Of a stretch of DNA of 64,000 nt, positions 1 to 10,912 are shown in pieces. The translations under genes were made by a program, and so were the position numbers. The DNA is taken from contig JACDTU010000017.1 in assembly GCA_022376465.1 (NCBI GenBank), positions 310,001 through 374,000 on the forward strand, written 5' to 3'. The first letter of the stretch is position 1. Each line of letters begins with the position of its first letter. The notes under the pieces were generated by a model. It did no database searches. It was not told the DNA's origin and saw only the letters and a program-made list of their open reading frames with translations. Origin of the DNA: Cubamyces lactineus (lineage: Eukaryota > Basidiomycota > Agaricomycetes > Polyporales > Polyporaceae).

Positions 1-1130
1 GATGAGCTGTTCGCTATGCATACTAGTGAGTATTCATGCTCCTCATAGCGCGTGTAGGTGGAGAAGGAGCGCCTGGACGTACGTCATGATGACGACGGCA
101 ACGGCAGTAACGAAACCGCGCAGGAGCGCACGGCTCAACACAACATCTAGGAAGCCGAGCCTGAAGAGCCCGAGGAGGAAGCTGATCAAGCCAACCTGGT
201 ACATGCACGCATATACTCAGTACAAATGCTCGGGGCGCTGCTTCCGAGAACAGACCTGAAAGGTGATGATTGTAGAGATTGCTAGGGATGTTGCGTTGGG
301 GTCGACGGGGTGCGTGTGAGGATCCGAGTGCATTATTTCATCAACAGCTTGACCGACAAGCAGAGACAGTGCGGCTTCTGGCGCAACATTGAGCTGCCTT
401 GACGTCCCCAATAATGCATATACAATGCCCGGAATAGCCGCGGAGAACTGAGAACATATGTAAGCCACTCGGAGGTCAATTGACATGTCATTGCGGCAGG
501 TCTGACTCACAAGGCCCGTAACAGGGCTCAACTTCGCAAGCGACGACGCGTATGAGACGGACTGTGGTATCAACATACTCGCTACCGTAATTCCTGCAAG
601 GAAATCACCAGCGAATCTACCGAATAACTTGACTTCAGCTTCGGCCTACATACACACAAGGGTCCAAATACGCACAGCGAGAGGGAATACTGGGGTATCC
701 AAGCCGTAGATGGGACATAATACCGCACTTTGGCCCATGTCGACTTTCTACGCCAAAGCGGAGGTCTACCACTGGGCCCTTCAAGGGAAGGTCATTGAGC
801 ATGCCCATCAAACATTTAAAAAGGGCACTAGGAATGCTTCTCAATGTCTAACAAATGCTCACCTTTCTGCGACCGCGTCTCTCCTTCCTCAACGTCGTCG
901 AGCCCGCTCGCATGCTCACTCAGAAGCGCAGTGCGTTCCCCATCCTCGTCTGCAGGTATCCCGGGCGTTCGCGGAGTCATGGCGCCACTTCCAGGTAGAC
1001 TGTACGTTCCACGGATGCTAGAGGTCGCTGAGCCGTAACGAGAGAGCGTCCGCGTGTTGTACGGCCCTTGTGACGGCCTAAGCATGTTGGCATCCGATCC
1101 ACCTCCAGCCGCAGGCACGTTCGGATCCAT
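1..1130 (-). CDS. SulP-family anion (sulfate) transporter, 5' part
   Basis: N-terminal part of a SulP membrane transporter; the 3' end lies beyond the left edge. Exons in transcript order are 1130-829, 771-676, 616-256, 195-83 and 13-1 (295 codons so far). Each junction has GT..AG and keeps one continuous frame. About 100 residues of Ser/Pro/Gly-rich cytosolic leader are followed by the SulP start: a YYVP stretch, then FAGDFLAGITVASMLIPQ, a segment ending in GTSRQLNVAPEAALSLLVGQ, and GLISFLLGLFRLGFLD before a TEQLIP segment. The long leader and the sequence after the first membrane spans look more like the intracellular or vacuolar fungal SulP branch than the plasma-membrane sulfate permeases, but this is inference. 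The chosen start is ATG 1130 (MDPNV). The substrate cannot be deduced from this part alone. Confidence 0.88.
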
Positions 1131-1659
1131 CGCGATTCTCCAAAGGATTGACCGACGAGATGGATTTGAACGTGAAGATAGCTGCAAGTGAAGCCGAACT
1201 TAGAGGCCCGCCGCAAAGCACACAAGAGCTACGTAGCACGAGTCACAGAGTGCAAAAGCAATTCAGCGGCTCTACCACAGAACGTACTTGGTACTGATGG
1301 ACGCTGAACGTTAAGACGCAGAGAAAGGGAGAAATGTCCGTCTATGTTCTGCATGTCGAGGCACGGCGCGTCTGGCTGGTCTGCGGGAGAGGATGCAGGC
1401 GCCCGTCAAGCGCCCATTGACACGGCTATCCTCGCACTCTGATTGGCTGAGCACCGATTGGTACCTCATGCACGTAGCCGAGCGAATTACTTGTACCGAT
1501 ACGCTTTTATCTCTATCCCCCGGTTACTGTCTCTCTGAAGAAAACAACTCCTAGATGTCTGCGTGCTCATGATCAACTCGACATCGGCCTTTTTTCTCTT
1601 GGGGACATGTCGATGGTACAAAACTTCGAGGATATATCGAACTCTATCGCTACCAGCAC
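1131..1659. other. Intergenic, SulP promoter side
   Basis: Gap between the acylphosphatase stop and the SulP start. It should hold the SulP promoter and the acylphosphatase 3' end. No reading frame with family resemblance and no clear TATA box were seen. Confidence 0.5.
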
Positions 1660-2077
1660 TCAACCGCGGTTTCGAACTTTTTCGAACCCCTGGAATTGCA
1701 GTCTTTCCAGCGGGGCCTCGTTCGAAAATTCGACGTGAGTTACGTTCGCATGTGGAGGGCCTTTCCATAGGGCCTCCTTGCTGTTGGATTCAATAACATC
1801 AGCTGTGGGACGCGGTTATGGTCGCCATTGGCTCACGTACAACTTGCCCAACGCCTCTTCTTCTCCCTGAGCAGTTCCGATTACATCTCCTCCCTATATC
1901 GTTGTCCAGTCAGGTTAGTATTCATGGCATGCAGAGGAACTTCTTGGAGAGGCGTACCGGATCATTCTTCACCCAGCCTACTACTCCTAGCTGTTGGGCC
2001 GTGTCTCTCGCAAACACGCGGAAGAATACGCCCTGCACCTTGCCCTTCACGCGGAAATCAACAGTCTTGAGCACCAT
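1660..2077 (-). CDS. Acylphosphatase
   Basis: Small cytosolic hydrolase of acyl-phosphates (EC 3.6.1.7 family). The three exons are 2077-1958, 1893-1841 and 1780-1660, giving 97 residues, which is the usual family size. The signature is complete: GKVQGVFFR holds the phosphate-binding loop with the catalytic Arg at about residue 20, and GVVGWVKN holds the catalytic Asn at about residue 38. The middle exon supplies the family's GDVIGTAQG stretch, and the last exon the GPPHANV turn and final strand. Intron 1 carries a textbook TACTAAC branch site. The Met at 2077 was chosen because the next upstream Met (2095) adds no conserved sequence. It is in tandem with the SulP gene on the same strand, with no obvious functional link. 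Confidence 0.93.
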
Positions 2078-3263
2078 CCTAGCAGGAATACGCATACAAG
2101 GCCAGTTGTTGGTGGACGATGGGATTGGCCTCGGCTTTCCGCCGCACACTGATTATGATAACCAGCAGCAATCAAGTGACGTCATGCTTGTTTGAGGAAT
2201 TAGGAGACGTTCGTGTCCAGCTGGCAGTACAACCTCTGATCACGGACAGGTTGATGTGAATGCTGGCTCTCTGACAACCCCACACCAGAACTCTGCGGCA
2301 GGGGTCGCTGCAGCCTCAAGGTGCTGTACGTCCTTCAATTGTTATCGTCAAGTCAACTAACATCTAATCGTGCACTAATACTTGCCGCTTCACCTAAGCT
2401 AAGTGTTGGCTTCAGCCGAGCGGCTTGTGGTACGGTAGCCGTTATCCCACCATAGGTCAAGTCGGCCGCGGAAGAATCACCTTTACGTCTGCTCATCGAC
2501 TCAGCACCGCGATAATCGATAGCTGACGACAGACGAACGTGTGTTGTCGAGACTGTTGAACCTGTACACTCGTGCGAGCTATGATGTGTCATAGCATCCT
2601 AGTGCGGCCAAATCACTTTCGGCCCTCATCGGCAGCCGTCTTGTCACTGTACTGGCGGTCCGAGGCTCAAGCGAACCGATGTGCACGGATGCTCATCTTC
2701 CGCTCCTTGTTTCGACTAGGTCCCTGGGGTGCCTCGAGCCCCATCGTTGCCGCAGATGACTGTTCACAGTCATTGCCCGTGGACCCGTGAACCAGCGTGT
2801 CATGCTGATTTCTCGCTCACCCCTTGTAAATGGAGCGGGAGCTCTAGGACGTGTCGAACTGCCGTCTTCGTATTGATCCTGTAAGACAGTGAGTGTTCTT
2901 CTCACTGAAGTCATGCATGATATGTTCCGAGGCCGCTGATCCGAGCCTGTTTCTATCAGTATCTCGCCTCTTTATCTTGTCCTTCGATGCTATATTTCCG
3001 GCTCCGACTTCAGTCATGAAAGTTCCGTATGCCCTGGCTGTTCGCCATCACCTCTGCTCCGTACCCCGTGGAGCCTCACTGGCTATCCCCGGGTTCTCCT
3101 ACCACATGGAATATGGCACCCATGCAAGCATGCAAGGAGCCCACCTGCATACGGACAGACGCGTAGTGGGTTCACGCCATAGGAGGATCCTCTGCAGCAC
3201 AAGTCGCGCATGCTGTCAAACTCAGGCACCTGGTCCCTGAATCTCATGATTTACAGGGTCCGA

Positions 3264-3290
3264 CGTCTGACAGCCCGGCGATGTCAGACG
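3264..3290. repeat. 8-bp inverted repeat upstream of secreted-protein gene
   Basis: CGTCTGAC at 3264-3271 is repeated in inverse as GTCAGACG at 3283-3290 with an 11-nt spacer, about 90 bp upstream of the TATA box. It could be a dimeric factor site or a chance hairpin. Confidence 0.3.
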
Positions 3291-3381
3291 GCACTTTATG
3301 TCCAAGACCGTCCTTGGCGGACCGCCGTGCGAATACACGGATACACAAACACACAGCGGCGGAGCCGTAGGTTTGAACAGG

Positions 3382-3388
3382 TATAAAT
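3382..3388 (+). promoter_or_regulatory. TATA box of secreted-protein gene
   Basis: TATAAAT stands 85 bp upstream of the ATG at 3473, a normal distance once a short leader of about 55 bp is allowed for. Confidence 0.55.
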
Positions 3389-3472
3389 GTAGCTTTGAAG
3401 AGCTCACCTGTTCGTCAAGCGAAAGCTAGACATCCCTCGCACAGTGACACATAGCGAACGACAACAGCCACG

Positions 3473-3940
3473 ATGCACGGCTTGTCCACTGTCATCGCGC
3501 TCGCCGTTCTCGCCGTCGCTATCCACGCGACTCCACTGCCCGACACCGACGCGCATACCCCATTCCCCGTCATCGCCACCCTCGACGTCGCTCCCACGCC
3601 CGCCTCCGCAGGGGTTACCCTCCCAGGCAGCCCAACGCCCGACGGCTCACTCGTAGCCCGCCAGGTCATATACCCCGCGACCCTGCTCACCTGCTTCGAC
3701 TCGAACTGCGCCGACTGCCTCTCGTGGGACCTCGAGAACCGGGGTGAGGCGAACTGCTACCTCGCCGGGGAGTTCATCTCGGTCGGGATTTCGCAGCCGA
3801 GCAACGTGGGCTTCCCGTTCTCGGTCGACATCTCGCCTGGCAACTGCACGAACTGGCTCGCGATCCCGGCGGTGAACACGTGCTATAACATCAATGGCGG
3901 GCCGTTCGAACAGTTTGGCGTGAACGACGAAAATTTTTGA
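3473..3940 (+). CDS. Small secreted cysteine-containing protein
   Basis: Single-exon gene for 155 residues. Residues 1-19 form a clear signal peptide (short polar start, then a hydrophobic LAVLAVAIHA core). A Pro/Thr-rich stretch with a possible propeptide end at VARQ (about residues 61-64) follows, then a compact domain of about 90 residues. All six Cys of the mature part lie in this domain, consistent with three disulfides, and it has one N-glycosylation site (NCT). No enzyme motif is visible. It is a typical basidiomycete small secreted protein and could act at the cell wall or as an effector; neither role can be shown here. A TATA box at 3382 supports this start. Confidence 0.8.
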   Translation: MHGLSTVIALAVLAVAIHATPLPDTDAHTPFPVIATLDVAPTPASAGVTLPGSPTPDGSLVARQVIYPATLLTCFDSNCADCLSWDLENRGEANCYLAGEFISVGISQPSNVGFPFSVDISPGNCTNWLAIPAVNTCYNINGGPFEQFGVNDENF

Positions 3941-4365
3941 AGGGCTATTGAGGGGATCATGGGGCTTCTGGTCGTGTACTTGGTATGTGTGCATCCAATT
4001 GTGCGATGGTGTCACCGTTGGAAATGCTCTCGCTAATCCTTTCTGTGTCCTCGTCATAGGGGCATGGTAATTCTTTCGCATGAGCGGGCATACCAGGATG
4101 TTGGCCCAAAGAAATTTTGTATTATTTGTATCGGATGCAGAACCAATGGGTGGATTTCGTAGGTCATGGGTTCGCATCAGTACCGCGAATGCGTCTTGCG
4201 CAGTGTCAGCGAAAACGCAAGTGTGGCTCAAGCGGACTGCATTCCGTCTTTAGCCACTCACATGAAAGCGGCTTTACCCAGCGTACGTATATAATCTCCC
4301 TCCTCCCCCGTATTGACCTCCATCTCCCACTCTTTGACTCTCCGTTACGACAACTCTCCTCCAAT
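3941..4365. other. Intergenic, promoter of the 4366 gene
   Basis: Short gap holding the 3' end of the secreted-protein gene and a good TATA box (4288-4295) for the next gene. Nothing else seen. Confidence 0.5.
4288..4295 (+). promoter_or_regulatory. TATA box of 4366 gene
   Basis: TATATAAT lies 71 bp before the ATG at 4366 and is followed by a pyrimidine-rich stretch, as is common at fungal transcription starts. Confidence 0.55.
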
Positions 4366-5169
4366 ATGCCTCCTCACCGCAAGGTCAGTCCTCCGCCATG
4401 CGTATCGGGCAGCACTGCAGCGTGCGAGACTGACGCCACGCCACGCAGCCTCGCCGCATCCTCACGGACGCCTCGTTCTACGACAAGGCGGGCGCCATCA
4501 AAGATGGCTCCCCACAGCCCTCTCCCACCGCCGCAACCTCTTTCTGGGACGGCTCCGGGAGCTTCTACGCTTCGTACACGGGTGGCTCCGGGCTGATCTC
4601 GCGGTCCGGGTCTGGGCGGATGGACGTCGACAAGGGCGCGGAGAGCGACGACGACGACGAGTACACGCTGACGGGGTACGGCGAGATGTCGACCGAGGCG
4701 GCGTTTATGCTCCCGCCGTCGCCGACGCAGACGATCAAGTACCGCTACCGCGCGTACCGCCCGAAGCTCGCGCGCCTCCGCAAGCACCGGTCCAGCGCCA
4801 GCGCGGCCGCGTCCAGCAAGCTCGCCCCGCTCGGCAGCTTGAAGGCCAAGGCGGGCGCGCACCACCACACCTCGGTACGTCACATCGCTTTGTTCGTGCT
4901 TGCATCGATGGGTGTCAGTGCTGACTCGGGCGCGGCCGATGTAGGAGTATGCAGCGATCCTGAGCACGTACCTCTCTGGAACCCCGGGAAGGTCTGCGAA
5001 GCGCGACTTCCAGGCGCTCATCCAGAAGTACCGCGACTCGGCGGACGGATGGCGCGACTCTGGCGACGCGTACACCACCCCGAGGAGGGGCCATGCACTC
5101 GATGCCGGTGGGCGTGCGTCGACTTCTGTGCGCCGCACGGGCTCCAGCGCGGCCATTGGGACTCGTTGA
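4366..5169 (+). CDS. Unknown protein, disordered with basic and acidic blocks
   Basis: Three exons (4366-4383, 4449-4874, 4945-5169) give 222 residues. The first exon encodes only MPPHRK. A Gly/Ser-rich part follows, then an acidic DDDDE patch near residue 70, an Arg/Lys-rich run with YRYRAYRPKLARLRKHR near residue 105, an Ala/Ser linker, and a helical C-terminal part around FQALIQKYRDSADGWRDSGD. I do not recognise a family. Codon use is very GC-rich, which is why a long but meaningless frame also exists on the opposite strand. The basic patch could bind nucleic acid or target the nucleus; that is inference. The exon boundaries are canonical and keep one frame. Confidence 0.7.
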
Positions 5170-5719
5170 AGATGTATGCGATCACAGACGACGTCGTACC
5201 AAGAAGCGTGTGCACCGTGTGGCAGAAGGGAGTGGCGGAGGCGGCTGGGACGCTTTGCATTGACGTTGGTGCGATGTTGGGGAGGCACTCTTAGGTTGTA
5301 AGAAGGTAGGACATCACTCTCGTTTACTGTCAACGTTATATCCGAATGTATCAGTAAGTACTCTCATGTCGACGTTGTATCGTATATTCCAGTAGTATGC
5401 CATTGCGTGCCTATTCAAGTTGCTGGAAACTGAAAGCCTCGTAAGTAGTTGATAAAAGCGATAGTAAGTAGTGTCATAGCGGTACTACTAACAGTAATCG
5501 TGGGAACGCGGCGGTGTAGTAAGACTCGAGAGGCCCGGGCGCCACATACTGTACTGCTCTCCTGCTTTGATTCAATGCGACGATCGTGGTCCAATACAAC
5601 CAAATCACCTGGTCTGACTGGCCGTTACATCTGGATCTCAGGAATAGAAGAAAATTGCTCGACATTCTAGGCTTCAGCTTCATCTCTATAGCGAGACGCT
5701 CCGTTGATAAAACCTGAAC
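5170..5719. other. Intergenic
   Basis: AT-richer spacer before F-box gene A. No gene motif was seen. Confidence 0.45.
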
Positions 5720-7463
5720 ATGTCCGCCACCCAAGTCTTCCGATGCGAGGAGCTAGCCACGGAGATATTCAACCACTTCGCGCCTGGGCCGCTCAGAAGG
5801 ACAGATACGGTACAATACAGGATCCGCAGACGTGTACGGCAGAACGCCCTCGCGCGCGCAGCAAGGATCTGCCACGCTTGTACAACTCCCGCGCTGAATG
5901 TACTCTGGAGAGTTGTCGACAACATCTACATCCTCCTATCCCTGCTGCCCCCCATCATCCGCGGAAGACCCACTTACGTGCGTTTCAACTGAATGCGCTG
6001 ATGTATATTCTCTGACGTGCATCTGCACGGGAATTCGGCTCTAGGTGTTCACCCGTGATATGACACCGTCCGAGTGGGCGCGGTTCGAAGAATATGCCAT
6101 TCGAGTTCGCGAGTTGCATTGGCAAACTTCACCCATCGGTTTTGAATATTCGCCAGGTCACGACATTGGCGCTGACGTCGAGGTTTCTCCCTCAGTCTGG
6201 ATGATTCTCGCTAGGTGGTGTCAAGGCAAGGGCCTTTGTCCTCGCCTAGAATACCTCGCACCACTCCATCTCTCGCCCAATGATCCCGGCCCTCTCCTCC
6301 TCGTGTCCCCCACCCTCCGACACATGAGCATCTCTGTTGCTCAATCTGTACTGAGTGAAGATGATATCGCTCTGTCAAGCTTATTTTCTAGCCTAGGCTC
6401 AGTTTTCGCTTCGCTGGAGAGCCTCATAATCGATGCGAGCTCACAGGTCCAGTCAGTAGGCAACTTGCTTATGGCTTCCGACTACGAAACCCGTTTGCTC
6501 GATTTGTTGGACACTCGCGCACTCCGGCATCTAGAAATTCACCCTCCTCTTGTCAACGTGTCAAGATCTTTCGTTCGCATTTGCGAGGATATAGGCCTCC
6601 GCTCTCTGTCTCTCACAATCGTGCATTTCGACCGGAGTCTCTCATTCGCTGACGACCCTCTCTCCCGGTTCCATTCTACCCTTCGTGAACTCCGTCTCGA
6701 CGGAGAACCGCGCTCACTAGTGGATTTCATCGAGTATGCCATCGGTCCTTCCTTGGAAAAAATAGAACTCAGATTCACCAACAATGGGATGACACCGCTA
6801 TATGAGTCTCGCACCGTCCTCGAACGCATCGTAGCGCGGATCTCGCCGCGTCTCACTCGCTTCTCTCCAACGCTTGCGGGCGATCACGAGACAACGCTAC
6901 AGGAAATGCAACAAGTACCAGCTGTTGAAATCATCCGCCCTCTTCTCACCAAACCACACCTCACGCACGTCGCGCTACATCTCACGTACAAGCGCAAGGT
7001 TGGGTTGTTCACGCAGCAGGACATGATGGACCTGAGCGACGCTTGGCCGGACCTTGTCGAATTACGTATCGACGGTGTGCAGTCCCATATCCCCTCCAAT
7101 TATCACGCGCCGTCGCCTTCCGTCGAGGACCTCATACAATTTGCCCAACGGCATCCACGCCTGGAGCATCTAGTGTTGCCGTCCCTGAACGCAGCCGCTA
7201 AATCGTTACCTCCGCTACACGACATTCCGCAGCTCAACCACCAATTGGAGGTTCTGCAAATCCATGCGATCACTGGCTACCCATATTATCGGACTACGTT
7301 TGCACTGGCGCAAATCCTCGACAAGCTGTTCCCGAACCTCGACCTCTGTCGGCCCCAGTTTGAGGGGCCACGGGGCTTCGGGAAGAAAGTGGAGGTTTGG
7401 GACGACGTCGAGCGGGCCCTTCTCGCTCTGCAGACTGGGCGGAGAGGCGGTTGTGTTGTTTGA
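5720..7463 (+). CDS. F-box/leucine-rich protein A
   Basis: Two exons (5720-5977, 6045-7463) encode 558 residues. The N-terminus has the degenerate F-box seen in this fungal family: ELATEIFNHF, a gap, then ARICHACTTPALNVLWRVVDNI. An MTPSEWARFEEYA segment follows, then irregular leucine-rich repeats. Near the end stand the family marks DLSDAWPDL, HPRLEHLVLP and ILDKLFPNL. F-box proteins bring substrates to SCF ubiquitin ligases through Skp1; the target here is unknown. It is one of four intact paralogues in the window (5720, 23293, 26732, 32734). The intron sits right after the F-box at the same place as in genes B and C, which supports common descent. Confidence 0.85.
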
Positions 7464-8304
7464 CGAATGATAGGTACTTCTACACGGTGGCTTTAATGGC
7501 GAGGGCGGAAGCAAGTGCACGAGGTGATCGGTAGTAGGGCTTGTACGGAGTAGCAGCCACGAGAACGAGCAGATTCTGCAAAGCCCGGTAACTAACGAGG
7601 CAGAGTGTATTTAATCCGAGCTGAGGCCATGTTTGAGCCAGGTATTCCCTATGAACTGAGTCAAGCTTCAAGTCGTCGTTGGCGTGAAGCACAGGCGTTT
7701 GAGCGTCTAGCAGTCTGCAAACCGAAATGACGACCGTGGGAAAATAGACAGGACGTTGAATAGCAAGTCCGCAGCTGCCAGTAGCCAGGTTAACCGATAT
7801 TCTCACTTCCATGACCACGGACCATGGTCCACTTGCTTGTAAGCCATACCATGGCCATCTTTGATATGCAGTTGAGGCCATGAACCACCACCGCTACATC
7901 TGGAACTCGTGAGGCTGCCAGTGGGCGGAATTTGTTGTTACCTCGTTCATATTGCAGCCTGAAGGGTCCCGCGAGGGGCTAGTCGCCAATGTTATACGCA
8001 AGCGTCCAGCTAATAGGTACTGGTATGCGACTGGTGAGTATCAGTCACAGATTCTTCATTGATAGCTCTTCAAGCATACTTGAAGTCGCGCTAATCCTCC
8101 TGATCCTAGGCGCTCCTCTGTCAGCGCTCCAACACGAGGCTGACTGGGCCCGCGACGAATAACCGATGCGGATGTTCGGGCCCCACAAGTGCAATACTTA
8201 AGTGCAAGTGTGTGTCATATCATTTGTGCAGGTTAGTGAACGCAAAAAATACACATTTGACTAAAATACAGTGCATTGACCAGAGTGGGAGATGCTCCCG
8301 CGCG
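7464..8304. other. Intergenic with possible F-box relic
   Basis: No intact gene. The left part overlaps a weak F-box-like relic on the minus strand (7480-7881). The rest shows no recognisable coding sequence. Confidence 0.4.
7480..7881 (-). pseudogene. Possible decayed F-box/LRR fragment
   Basis: A 133-codon open stretch whose middle reads like the family's penultimate repeat: REYLAQTWPQL followed by NTLCLVS matches the pattern L-A-x-[AT]-W-P-x-L seen in the intact F-box genes. Expected flanking repeats are missing, no F-box is present, and the C-terminal LDxLFP mark is absent. It lies tail-to-tail with F-box gene A. It could also be a chance frame. Confidence 0.3.
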
Positions 8305-8679
8305 TCAGAAGAGACCGCCTTGCATCGCCGGGACCTCGTCGCCTAGCATGTAGAGGAGGCGTCGTAGTTGCTTGACAGCTTCCGCAGATAGCAGCATGCC
8401 AAAGCGACGCTCCGGGTCACGTTTGGCTGCCTTGCGAAGTGCCCGATTGTTCTGTCTGGAATTCAGTCAGATGCTTCACAGACTTGTGGTGCGTGCTACG
8501 CTTACCTTTGCAGGTCCCTTCTCGGCCGTCGACACCGATTCCTCTGGTGGAGGAAGCGTGTCTACCCTACGCGCGTATACAACGGTTGCTTTGGTCATGA
8601 CTACTCGCTGAGCTGTCAAGATCTCGACGTCCGCCAAATCCTCGAATTCAAGGCTGCTCTGTCTCGAGAGGGAAGGCAT
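8305..8679 (-). CDS. Small unknown protein, 106 aa
   Basis: Two exons (8679-8506, 8451-8305), joined in phase by a GTAAGC donor and a GACAG acceptor. The protein starts MPSLSRQSSLEFEDLADVEI, has a Pro/Glu-rich middle, a basic ALRKAAKRDPERRFG segment and a helical LLSAEAVKQLRRLLYMLGD tail. No known domain was recognised. The clean splice and uninterrupted frame suggest a real gene, probably a nuclear or cytosolic small protein. It is divergent from the gene starting at 9127, with about 450 bp between the two starts. Confidence 0.7.
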
Positions 8680-9126
8680 TGCTGTTGATGCTGAATGTGC
8701 GAGTGGGGCTGCTTGATGACTATGGACGTCAGGCAGCCCCCTTCATGTACGTCTGCATGTTGGAATGGTCCAAGGTGCAAACCAAGCATGGCGTCCAAGC
8801 GCTGCGCCATCACTGGGCCACTCAGCGGTGAGCTTTGACGCTGCACTATGGGTTGGATGAAGCGTTGCTGAGTATCTATGCACGTCCCTGTCATAGGTGG
8901 GCCCTGTGTATGCTATGTGTGTACTATGGACAGCTAAAGCGGTTCTCGCTTGGCATCCATTGTTCCAAGAGTCAGTGGCTCATTGGCTTTGCCGTTTGTC
9001 TCGTGAATGCTGCCCCTCCTCTATATATTGCTTGCCCTTTCGACCGTCTTCCTGCCATCAAACCCGCGAGGCGCCAGTTCAACTCGTCCACACCTCCCAA
9101 AACTCAGTATTTACAGGCCGTCAGAA
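8680..9126. promoter_or_regulatory. Divergent promoter region
   Basis: Spacer between two divergent starts (8679 minus, 9127 plus). It contains TATATAT at 9022-9028, about 100 bp before the plus-strand start. No gene inside. Confidence 0.45.
9022..9028 (+). promoter_or_regulatory. TATA box of 9127 gene
   Basis: TATATAT about 100 bp upstream of the chosen ATG at 9127, which supports the short first exon rather than a start further upstream. Confidence 0.45.
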
Positions 9127-10234
9127 ATGGATGCTCAACAGTTCGATGCCACCATCGTACAGGTTTGTCCTCAATTGTGTTCCCTGCGGCCAAGTTCTCA
9201 ACCCCGTTCCCCTTCAGCCGAAGCCTTTGAGGGTGGTTATCCCACTGCGTACGACGTCCGATACTGAGGAGGAGGAATGGCAGACGCGGTACCCCTCTCC
9301 GCCGCCCCCGACTCCAAGCTACCGTATTGCGCGGGGCGGAACGCCGTTCGACGAACAACGCTATGACCCGTTCAAAGCGATGGTAAACCCGTTAGCATTC
9401 AGTCAATCACGCATTGGCTCACAAGCCTTACAGTTATCAGCCACGTCGCCTCCTCGCTATGCGTCGCCTAATCCTGAGTATCTCACGAGCTACCCCGAAC
9501 TTGCGGACTCGGCCGTGTACCGCTTCCCGACCGTAGCAGATGCCTATGACCAGCTACTGGAGTACCATCTCGGTAGCAAAGAAGCCGAGGGCGCCTCGGA
9601 CGAGCTCTCCGCCGAGTCGGACGATACCACGCCCACAGACGAGTGTGGTCACCCCGCTGAACACTCCACCGTGACCACATATTGCCTCGAGGGCGCGAGT
9701 GTGGACGGCGACTACGTCATTGAACGCGCCATCGTGCGTCCGGTGCCGCGTCGGTTCGACCTTACAAAGTCTTTGGCCACACTCGCGGCACGATCCACCG
9801 CGACACTGCGCCCCAAAGCGAGCTTTTCCTACTCTTCTGGGGCCACAACGCCTTCTCCCTCCACTGAAGACTCAGACGACTATGATGCAGTCGTGGCCCC
9901 ACCGACATCTCGCGCAACCTCCCGTCGCCCCTCGCTCGCCGTCAACGCACTCCCTATCACCGAGGTGACCGACCGGCTGAAGCGGCTCGCGACGCATCTG
10001 GTGCCCGCCCGCCACGGCAGGGAGAGTCACTTCGAGGAGGCGGTCGACCATTACGAGGAAGTGTGGGCGCGGGAAGAGCGCGGCGAGCCGCAGGTCGAGG
10101 TCTTCATAACGCGAACGCAGGAATCGTTCGTCGATGCCGCGCCTTACCTCAACAGCGACATAGTCAGCGCCAGACGCCACGTCGGCTTGTATGCTAATGT
10201 GTCCCCGGCTCCGGTAACTTCTCGTGGATTCTAA
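9127..10234 (+). CDS. Unknown Ser/Pro-rich acidic protein, 350 aa
   Basis: Two exons: 9127-9162 (MDAQQFDATIVQ) and 9218-10234. The frame is also open upstream of the acceptor, but the short ATG exon with a GTTTGT donor gives a better start than reading through. The protein has an acidic TEEEEW patch and a Pro-rich stretch (PSPPPPTPS), a run of Asp/Glu/Ser around residues 150-175, several Arg-Ser segments, and a charged helical end around VDHYEEVWAREERGE. It is predicted to be mostly disordered. No family was recognised. Confidence 0.72.
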
Positions 10235-10912
10235 GGCCACTTTGAGTTGTACTCGTGGTCGTTCCATGCTAGTAAGGTAGGTCCATATCTATGATCTTCG
10301 TCGTCATCGAACCTGTGCATCTCCTCATGAAAGTCTACATACATTCACCCTTGTAATCGCATCTCACCTCTGTATCGAGTCCGAGTTCTCGTCTGTTCTG
10401 GGGTGCTGACGTGCATACAATATATTCCGTTGCGCGAGCCTCCTGGATGGTACACACATGCCGGGCGAGCAAAGATCAGACAGCAAACGTACACCTTATA
10501 TATTGCGTGAGAGACGAGACAGAGAGGTCGAACGAAGCGGATGGAAATCAACGATACGTAGTACCAAGGGATCGACGGCAGCGACAACAATATAGAAAAG
10601 AGGATGAAAACTGACGAACTCGAATCTGCGATGTGTGTGGTGCTATGTGGTGAGTGAGAGGAAACCAGTCCGAGGCGGTCAACGAATCGAGGGGTGGGTG
10701 TATGGTGTATGTGTGTGGGAGTCGAAGGGACGTATGATTGGGAAGGAGAGACAGGAGCATACATATACGGGGAACTGCTAACTACTACATAGGACAAGAA
10801 ACGGAAACGGTGGTGAGCGGAGTGTAAGTGTCGTCGAAGGGAATATGCGGTATGCTCTGCACCGAGCGTTGCGTCAGTACGGAGGGACAATATGCAGTTA
10901 GAGTAGAACGTA
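10235..10912. other. Convergent 3' regions
   Basis: Spacer between the stop codons of two convergent genes. It probably holds both 3' untranslated regions. No coding motif was seen. Confidence 0.45.

Larger units (their letters stand above)
2078..3472. other. Intergenic, about 1.4 kb
   Basis: No gene was recognised on either strand; reading frames here are short and lack family motifs or sensible splice partners. The right part should be the promoter of the secreted protein at 3473 (TATA at 3382). A perfect 8-bp inverted repeat lies at 3264-3290. Confidence 0.5.

Noticed and set aside
4374..5333. 319-codon open frame on the minus strand
   Set aside because: It lies antisense to the spliced 4366 gene. 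It is open only because of GC-rich codons, has Arg/Ala-rich composition and no family motif.
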